Below are positions 46,872 to 52,105 of a stretch of DNA of 52,105 bases, in pieces (the first letter of the stretch is position 1; every line of letters starts with the position of its first letter). Origin of the DNA: Lentimicrobiaceae bacterium (GTDB lineage: Bacteria > Bacteroidota > Bacteroidia > Bacteroidales > F082); assembly GCA_015061315.1 (NCBI GenBank), contig SUWV01000019.1:1-52105 (forward strand), written 5' to 3'. The position numbers and the translations under genes are program-made. The notes below the pieces were generated by a model. That model ran no database searches. It had not been told where the DNA came from and worked only from the letters and a program-made list of their open reading frames with translations.

Positions 46872-47120
46872 ATGAAAAAAGTATTGATGATGTTAATTGT
46901 TGGATTAAGTATGAATGTCAATGCGCAGTCTGATGGTTTTTTTAGGTATCAGTATGAATATCGAGAAATTAAAAATGAAGAGTGGAATGAACTGATATTA
47001 TTGCCGAATGCTCATGGCTTAGATTATAACTATCCAGCAGATAGTGCTCCAATTGGTACGGGGCTGCTGTTGATGTCAGGAATGGGATTGGCTTATGCTA
47101 ACTATAGAAAAAGAAAATGA
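46872..47120 (+). CDS. Small exported protein with C-terminal sorting-like tail
   Basis: An 82-residue protein with a signal peptide (1-19, ending MNVNAQ), a short charged and aromatic middle (about 20-55) and a tripartite C-terminus: Asp-Ser-Ala-Pro-Ile-Gly-Thr-Gly, a hydrophobic run LLLMSGMGLAYA, and basic YRKRK at the end. That layout resembles short C-terminal anchoring or processing signals in other bacteria (PEP-CTERM, PID-CTERM). Similar APxGxG-TM-basic tails occur, from memory, on small Bacteroidetes proteins. It lies 79 bp after the T9SS protein gene and 155 bp before umuD. The gene is easily missed. The function is unknown. Confidence 0.7.
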   Translation: MKKVLMMLIVGLSMNVNAQSDGFFRYQYEYREIKNEEWNELILLPNAHGLDYNYPADSAPIGTGLLLMSGMGLAYANYRKRK

Positions 47121-47214
47121 CTTGCTATATAATTGAAGTTCTTTGAAATATTGAGGCGAGAATAAATAGTAGCTTGGGCTGCTGATGTGACTCTTTCTAT
47201 TGAAACAAAAGTGT

Positions 47215-47223
47215 TATCTTTGC
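47215..47223 (+). promoter_or_regulatory. -7 box for umuDC
   Basis: TATCTTTGC, perfect consensus, about 52 bases before the umuD ATG; the -33 is not clear. An 8-bp palindrome AAGCGCTT (47263-47270) lies between it and the start. Confidence 0.65.
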
Positions 47224-47275
47224 GTTCATTAAATGATTTTAGTCTATCGATGTTTACTGAATAAGCGCTTCAATT

Positions 47276-47716
47276 ATGGATGTAAAGATAAATTTATATT
47301 CTTCTGAGATTACAACAGATGTAGATGTTTCTTTTGTAGATACTGGTATTAAAGCAGGATTTCCAAGTCCAGCACAGGATTATCTAACAGGAAGCATCGA
47401 CTTGAACAAGGAATTGATACGTCATAAAGAGACGACTTTCCTTGCTAAAGTTTCTGGAACATCTTTGCAAGATGCTGGTATCTGTGATGGTGATATTATT
47501 GTTGTTGATAAATCTTTGGAAGCAAAGACGGGCGATTTCGTTGTGGCTTTTATTGATGGGGAATTTACTTTAAAAGAATTTCGTTACGACGATAAAGATA
47601 ATTGTGCTTGGTTGATACCTCATAACAAGGATTATTCTCCTATAAAAGTTACAGATGAAAATGAATTTATAGTGTGGGGTGTTTTGACATATACTATAAA
47701 ACAATTGCGTAAATAA
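47276..47716 (+). CDS. umuD: UmuD-like autoproteolytic DNA polymerase V subunit
   Basis: A 146-residue LexA-family protein, which cuts itself and then assists the translesion polymerase. The Ala-Gly cleavage site is AGFPSP (about residues 31-36), the catalytic Ser is in SGTSLQDAGI (about 63), and the Lys is in DGEFTLKEF (about 98). These parallel Ser60 and Lys97 of E. coli UmuD. There is no N-terminal DNA-binding domain, so it is UmuD and not LexA. The umuC start overlaps the stop by 1 base. RecA/LexA control is expected from the family, but no LexA box was recognised. Confidence 0.92.
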   Translation: MDVKINLYSSEITTDVDVSFVDTGIKAGFPSPAQDYLTGSIDLNKELIRHKETTFLAKVSGTSLQDAGICDGDIIVVDKSLEAKTGDFVVAFIDGEFTLKEFRYDDKDNCAWLIPHNKDYSPIKVTDENEFIVWGVLTYTIKQLRK

Positions 47717-48990
47717 TGGATTTTTTTGGACTCGCCGATTGTAATAATTTCTACTGTTCATGTGAGAGGGTGTTCCATCCCGATTTGCGTGATAAGCCAG
47801 TTATCGTATTGAGTAATAATGATGGCTGTGTGGTAGCTCGTAGTGAGGAGTCTAAGAAATTGGGGATAAAGATGGGAGTGCCGTTTTATCAGATTCGAGA
47901 TATGGTTGATAAAAATAATGTGGCGCTGTTTTCGTCTAATTATAATCTCTATGGTGACATGAGTAGAAGGGTGATGTCGTTATTATCATCTTTTTTCCCT
48001 AAGATTAATATCTATTCTATTGACGAGGCTTTTATTGACTTGTCGGAGATGAAAGATATTGAATATCTCATGGAAATTTCTCATAAAGCAGTGAAGTCTA
48101 TATATAAAGGTGTGGGAATTCCTGTGTCGTTAGGTATTGCGCCTACAAAGACCTTGGCGAAGATGGCATCTGTCTTTGCTAAGAGACATAAAGGCTACAA
48201 CGGCGTCTGTCTTATTGATACAGATGATAAAAGAGAGAAGGCATTGAAGTTGTTTCCAGTGGGTGATGTGTGGGGTATAGGTCGGAAGCATTCTAAGAGA
48301 TTAGAATATCATGGTGTTAGGACGGCCTGGGATTTTACGCAGAAACCAGAAAGCTGGGTGAGAAGAGAGTTGTCGGTAACGGGCTTACGTACATGGAAAG
48401 AGCTAAGAGGCGAGAGTTGTATTGAGACAGAAGATGTGGCGTATAAGAAGTCAATTTGTACAAGCAGAAGTTTTCCTGACCATGGATTGAATAGAGTTGA
48501 AGAGATGGAAGAAGCAGTGGCAAATTTTGCAGCGATGTGCTCTAAGAAACTTCGAGAACAGCATACCGTTTGTCAGTCGATAATTGTGTTTGCATATACG
48601 AGTCGTTTTAGAGATGATGCCCCTCAGAGTTATATTCATGATGTTGTAAATCTTGAAGTTCCTACTAATGACATGCAGGAAATCGTTTCTATAGCTGTGA
48701 AGGCTTTGAAGAGAAATTGGAAAAATGACTCATACTACTATAAGAAAGCTGGAGTCATTGTTACCAATATTAGCGAAGATAGTGCTGTCCAAGGAAGCTT
48801 ATTCGACACTGTTGACAGAGACAAACAATCTGCATTGTCTAAGGTCGTTGACGAGATAAATTTACGAAACGGACATGATATGGTGCGAGTGGCAGTTCAA
48901 GGTTATGACAATAGTTGGCATATAAAAAATGAGTATATCTCAAAACAATATACTACGAATATCAAGGATATATTGGTGGTTAAAGCTTGA
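47716..48990 (+). CDS. umuC: UmuC-like Y-family DNA polymerase V catalytic subunit
   Basis: A 424-residue error-prone polymerase that copies damaged DNA with UmuD'. The first catalytic motif is FFGLADCNNFYCSCERVF (Asp8, about residues 3-20), followed by VVARSEESKKLG and the SIDEAFIDLS motif (Asp and Glu about 100-105). The helix-hairpin-helix and little-finger regions follow (about 170-350), with the DINLRNG-like C-terminus. Length is normal for chromosomal UmuC. It is directly fused by overlap to umuD and convergent with the M3 peptidase gene, with a phrase hairpin in between. Confidence 0.95.
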   Translation: MDFFGLADCNNFYCSCERVFHPDLRDKPVIVLSNNDGCVVARSEESKKLGIKMGVPFYQIRDMVDKNNVALFSSNYNLYGDMSRRVMSLLSSFFPKINIYSIDEAFIDLSEMKDIEYLMEISHKAVKSIYKGVGIPVSLGIAPTKTLAKMASVFAKRHKGYNGVCLIDTDDKREKALKLFPVGDVWGIGRKHSKRLEYHGVRTAWDFTQKPESWVRRELSVTGLRTWKELRGESCIETEDVAYKKSICTSRSFPDHGLNRVEEMEEAVANFAAMCSKKLREQHTVCQSIIVFAYTSRFRDDAPQSYIHDVVNLEVPTNDMQEIVSIAVKALKRNWKNDSYYYKKAGVIVTNISEDSAVQGSLFDTVDRDKQSALSKVVDEINLRNGHDMVRVAVQGYDNSWHIKNEYISKQYTTNIKDILVVKA

Positions 48991-49012
48991 TTATATGAAA
49001 CTTAAAAATATA

Positions 49013-49092
49013 AAAAACTGAAAATCTGAGAAATCTTTTTTTGAATTTGGTAATCTCTCAGATTCTCAAGTTTTATAATTCTCAGGTTCTTA
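49013..49092. repeat. Inverted family D phrases between convergent genes
   Basis: Left AAAAACTGAAAATCTGAGAA (49013-49032), right AATCTCTCAGATTCTCAAGT then TTTATAATTCTCAGGTTCTT (49052-49091). The right half includes the minus-strand stop codon at 49090-49092. The inverted arrangement could end both transcripts. Confidence 0.65.
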
Positions 49093-51117
49093 AATGATTC
49101 CTAACTGTTTCAAGAGTGCTTCAGGTTCAGGATTGTGACCTCTGAAATCGCGATATAATATTGCAGCGTCAATGCTGTCGCCTTTTGTGAGTAACTCTCG
49201 GAATTTGGCAGCGACATCTTGGTTGAAGATTCCTTTTTCCTTGAAGAGTGAGAAACCGTCGGCGGCTAAGACCTCCGCCCATTTGTATGAGTAATATCCA
49301 GCGCAGTAACCTCCAGCAAAGATATGAGAGAATGAAGTTGAGATGATACACTCTGGTATAGAAGGAAGTACGTTAGTCGTGGCTAAAACATTTTTTTCAA
49401 ATGATAAAGCGTCTTCTTCAAAGATGTCTGTCAGACAGTGCCATGCCATGTCTAATATGCCGAATTGTAATTGTCTGACATGATAATATGCAGAAAGATA
49501 ATTTTTTGATGTTACGATTTTGTCGATAAGTCCTGATGGTATTGTCTCTCCTGTTTGATAGTGTTTAGCGAAAGTGTTGAGATACTCGGGCTCGTAACAC
49601 CAGTTTTCCATTATCTGTGATGGTAACTCCACGAAGTCGTGATCTACGTTTGTGCCAGTCATGGATTCATATTTACCTTTGGTCAAGATTCCGTGCAGGG
49701 CGTGACCGAATTCGTGTAATAGTGTTGTGAACTCGTTGTGGGTGATAAGAGAAGGAGTGTCGGCGGTAGGTTTTGTGAAGTTGGTAACGATACTTATGTG
49801 TGGACGTTCGTCTATGTCGTTGAGAATACGCTGACCTCTGAACTCTGTCATCCATGCACCTCCGCGTTTACTTTCACGAGGGAAGAAGTCGGCATAGAAC
49901 AAAGCGAGATGTGATCCGTCATTGTCTTTGACTTCGTAAACTTTGACATCGGGGTGATATACTGGAATATCGTGTAACTCCGTAAATGTGATGCCATATA
50001 GCCTATTCGCTAAGTTGAAGATGGCATCAATGCATGACTCTAATTGGAAATAAGGTTTCAGTTGTTCTTCATTTATGTTATACTTTTCAGCGCGAAGTTT
50101 CTCTGCGTAGAAACTGAAGTCCCAAGGCATTAGTTTTTCATCAGTAAAGCCAAGGGTTTTTGCGTATTCGTTTAATTCAGCAACTTCTTGCTGAGCTTTT
50201 GGTAAAGCAGGTGCTAACAGTTTATCTAAAAATTCGTTGATGACAGAAGTACTTTTTGCCATTCTTTTTTCTGTCTTATAATCAGCGAAATTTTTATAAC
50301 CTAATATGTTAGCTACTTTGATGCGTAGTTCGGCGATACGTTTGATAATTTGGGTATTGTCGAACTCGCCTCCAAAAGCGCGAGTGTTATATTGACGATA
50401 CATCTTTTCACGAAGGTAGCGTCGTTCACTGAATTTCATAAAAGGTCCATAACTCGGTGCGGTTAGGTCGAATAACCAACCATTTAGGTTTTTGTTTCTC
50501 GCAGTATCGGCGGCTTGCTCTCTAACGTAATCTGGTAAGCCTATTAAGTCTTCTTCATCGGTGAGATTTAAGGTGTATGCATTGGTTGCGGCAAGTACGT
50601 TTTTCCCGAATTGTAATGACAAAAGAGATAGTTCTTCCATGTATTTGCTATAAGTCTCTTTGTCTTTTGGAGAAAGATTGGCGCCGTTACGAGCAAAGCT
50701 GTCGTAAGTCTTTTCGAGGAGTCTCTTTTCAACATTGGTTAGTTCCTGATATTTGGTATTTTCATAGATTTTTTTGATTCGTTGAAAGAGACCTTCGTTA
50801 AGGCTGACATACATTGAGAACTCTGTTGTGAGAGGGGAAATCTCTTCAGCGATATTCTGCATCTCTTCATTAGTGTTGGCTTCTAAAAGATTGTAGAAAA
50901 TGTGACTTATGGTATTTAAGGATTCTCCTGCATACTCGAGGGCTTCGATGGTGTTTTTGAAAGAGGGCGGTTCCGGGCTGTTGACGATAGCATCGACTTC
51001 AGCCTTGCCGTCTTCGATAGCTTTCTTGAAAGCTGGAATATAATGTTGATTTTCAATCTTGTCAAACTGAGGTGCGCCAAAAGGCAATGTTGATTTTGTT
51101 AGAAGTGGGTTGTTCAT
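49090..51117 (-). CDS. M3-family oligopeptidase / peptidyl-dipeptidase
   Basis: A 675-residue zinc metallopeptidase of the thimet oligopeptidase family that cuts short peptides in the cytoplasm (no signal peptide). The zinc motif HEFGHALHG is at about residues 470-478 (two His and Glu), with the downstream Glu ligand about 25 residues later in DHDFVELPSQIMENW. The long N-terminal helical half (about 1-250) and the C-terminal YSYKWAEVLAADGFSLF are typical for Dcp-like enzymes. The length is normal. It is the last gene before AlkD in the same direction, with its own promoter 36 bases upstream. Confidence 0.94.
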   Translation of the reverse strand: MNNPLLTKSTLPFGAPQFDKIENQHYIPAFKKAIEDGKAEVDAIVNSPEPPSFKNTIEALEYAGESLNTISHIFYNLLEANTNEEMQNIAEEISPLTTEFSMYVSLNEGLFQRIKKIYENTKYQELTNVEKRLLEKTYDSFARNGANLSPKDKETYSKYMEELSLLSLQFGKNVLAATNAYTLNLTDEEDLIGLPDYVREQAADTARNKNLNGWLFDLTAPSYGPFMKFSERRYLREKMYRQYNTRAFGGEFDNTQIIKRIAELRIKVANILGYKNFADYKTEKRMAKSTSVINEFLDKLLAPALPKAQQEVAELNEYAKTLGFTDEKLMPWDFSFYAEKLRAEKYNINEEQLKPYFQLESCIDAIFNLANRLYGITFTELHDIPVYHPDVKVYEVKDNDGSHLALFYADFFPRESKRGGAWMTEFRGQRILNDIDERPHISIVTNFTKPTADTPSLITHNEFTTLLHEFGHALHGILTKGKYESMTGTNVDHDFVELPSQIMENWCYEPEYLNTFAKHYQTGETIPSGLIDKIVTSKNYLSAYYHVRQLQFGILDMAWHCLTDIFEEDALSFEKNVLATTNVLPSIPECIISTSFSHIFAGGYCAGYYSYKWAEVLAADGFSLFKEKGIFNQDVAAKFRELLTKGDSIDAAILYRDFRGHNPEPEALLKQLGII

Positions 51118-51152
51118 GATATGTTATTCGTTGGATTATTTTTAAACTATGA

Positions 51153-51161
51153 GCAAAGATA
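51153..51161 (-). promoter_or_regulatory. -7 box for the M3 peptidase gene
   Basis: Minus strand TATCTTTGC, a perfect match, about 36 bases before the ATG at 51117. Confidence 0.7.
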
Positions 51162-51195
51162 ACGAAATAATAAACTATATTTTATGAATGTTGTT

Positions 51196-51879
51196 TTATT
51201 TCATCAATTCTTTGCGTGTCTCTTTATCGAACTTTTCTATCGAGTATCGTAACATGGTTCTTGGCATAATTGCTTTGTGTTCTCTTACGAAATCGTATAG
51301 TCGTTCTGTATCGCGTTTGCCAGCTTCGCGTAGCATCCAGCCTATTGCCTTGTGCATCAAATCGTGTCTGTGATGCATCATCTTTATGGATAGGTTGTAA
51401 GTGTCGTCTAAGTCATGATTTCTGATGAACGTCAAAGTCGAAACTATTGAAATTCTGTTGTCCCAAAGTAAATCGCTTTCTGCTAATTTATAAAGTATAT
51501 CGCGATTTTTCTGTAAAAGGTATCTCCCGATAATTTGCGGCGCACTTAGATCTACCAAATCCCAGTTGTTGATGTGATTCGTTTGAGATAGATAGAAATC
51601 GAAAGTTTCTTTCGTGACTTCACTTTTGGACTTGTCGACAAGAATTAACAGCGCGCACATCCGCATCTCGTGCCAAGGACTGTGTATCAATTCTTCAATG
51701 ACATCAAGGCTGATGTTGTTGAAACTTTTTGCTACTTTCCTGATGTTTGGAACCGTCACGCCAAGAAACTTGTCGCCTTCTCCGTACTGACCTTTTCCTG
51801 TCTTGAAGAAACGTGGCAAGACGATTTTCTTTTCTTCATCAGAATGAAGCGATAATGCCTTATATATTTCAGTTGTCAT
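51196..51879 (-). CDS. AlkD-like DNA alkylation repair protein
   Basis: A 227-residue all-helical HEAT-repeat DNA glycosylase-like protein. AlkD removes 3- and 7-alkylpurines by holding DNA without flipping the base. The NNWDLVDLSAPQIIG segment (about residues 104-118) contains Trp and Asp equivalents of the AlkD active pocket, and TLTFIRNHD holds the conserved Arg. GVTVPNIRKVAK at about 40-51 is the family start. The start at 51879 fits the close -7 box (51913-51905). With umuDC it adds to DNA damage functions in this stretch, although it is not in the same operon. Confidence 0.92.
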   Translation of the reverse strand: MTTEIYKALSLHSDEEKKIVLPRFFKTGKGQYGEGDKFLGVTVPNIRKVAKSFNNISLDVIEELIHSPWHEMRMCALLILVDKSKSEVTKETFDFYLSQTNHINNWDLVDLSAPQIIGRYLLQKNRDILYKLAESDLLWDNRISIVSTLTFIRNHDLDDTYNLSIKMMHHRHDLMHKAIGWMLREAGKRDTERLYDFVREHKAIMPRTMLRYSIEKFDKETRKELMK

Positions 51880-51904
51880 GCTAATTATCTGTGATATTTT
51901 AGTT

Positions 51905-51913
51905 GCAAAAATA
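51905..51913 (-). promoter_or_regulatory. -7 box for the AlkD-like gene
   Basis: Minus strand TATTTTTGC, 26 bases before the ATG at 51879. Confidence 0.6.
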
Positions 51914-52105
51914 CGAGATATTTTAATATGATAATTATTACTTAGATTTAGGCGTTTAAATGTCTTTTCGTAAGATTTATGAATTTCTTTCTATAACTGA
52001 TTTGTGAGTTTATGAAAGAAAATATTTTGAAATAAACTTCATTTTTAGGGGTTACAATTTGTCGATTTTTTTAATAATTTTGCTGTGAACCCATTATATA
52101 TCATA
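51914..52105. other. Gene-free right end of the window
   Basis: No coding sequence is supported here. A possible plus-strand -7 box TAATTTTGC (52075-52083) points to a gene beyond the right edge. Confidence 0.5.

Noticed and set aside
47263..47270. LexA site before umuD
   Set aside because: The 8-bp palindrome is too short and not similar to a known SOS box I can name.

Overview
The window looks like chromosomal DNA from a gut-type member of the Bacteroidota, most likely order Bacteroidales. Four things point there. Gene starts lack purine-rich ribosome-binding sites. Many starts are preceded by the Bacteroidota -7 box TAnnTTTG (often TATCTTTGC). Two secreted proteins end in type IX secretion (T9SS) C-terminal sorting domains. 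Family-restricted genes (DUF3822, the coaX/OMP/TPR/LptC cluster, DUF2795) sit in familiar orders. I cannot name the species.

Layout. 1-5653 (+): a multidrug-type export module, consisting of a TolC-like outer-membrane protein (cut by the left edge), a HlyD-like adaptor lipoprotein, two ABC ATPases and two ABC-2 permeases, resembling YbhG-YbhF-YbhS-YbhR with YbhF split in two. Its base and codon composition looks richer in GC than the rest. It ends at a strong hairpin facing a minus-strand ORF (5706-6113) that joins the arm-binding domain of a Bacteroides-type tyrosine recombinase to four 11-residue repeats. I read 1 to about 6.4 kb as acquired DNA with an integrase remnant at its edge. 6504-8675 (+): sugar aminotransferase and galE. 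8883-16398 (-): an envelope operon read coaX, outer-membrane beta-barrel protein, TPR protein, lptC, CorC-like protein, PpiD-like chaperone. 16520-16595 (+): tRNA-Phe. 16838-20450 (-): a pseudopilin-like membrane protein, DUF3822, rsmD and a C69 dipeptidase. 20529-22407: divergent radical SAM protein and holA. 22496-29102 (-): a T9SS leucine-rich-repeat protein, an acyl-CoA ligase and purL. 29376-34591 (+): rplU-rpmA, serS, a lipoprotein, a TPR protein and rsmA. 34594-38353 (-): a DUF234-type ATPase with paired palindromes in its leader, a LolC/E-like permease, rbfA and dtd. 38568-43132 (+): an esterase, Mrp and Nfu Fe-S proteins, an internally deleted methyltransferase-like protein, a corrinoid adenosyltransferase, DUF2795 and an EFR1 ferredoxin. 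43149-43598 (-): free-methionine sulfoxide reductase. 43802-48990 (+): a large T9SS protein, a tiny protein with a C-terminal sorting-like tail, and umuDC. 49090-51879 (-): an M3 peptidase and an AlkD-like protein.

Most genes are housekeeping or envelope genes. The unusual material is (i) the recombinase-arm/11-mer fusion at the compositional boundary, (ii) several families of short phrase-like repeats filling intergenic spaces and, in two places, apparently forming in-frame coding sequence (adenosyltransferase and LolC/E-like permease), (iii) a 116-residue protein that keeps both ends of a Bacteroidota methyltransferase family but lacks its middle, (iv) a possible PilM-like/pseudopilin-like gene pair, and (v) a paired-palindrome element just downstream of the predicted transcription start of the ATPase gene. 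No CRISPR array, rRNA operon, complete insertion sequence or complete prophage was seen.
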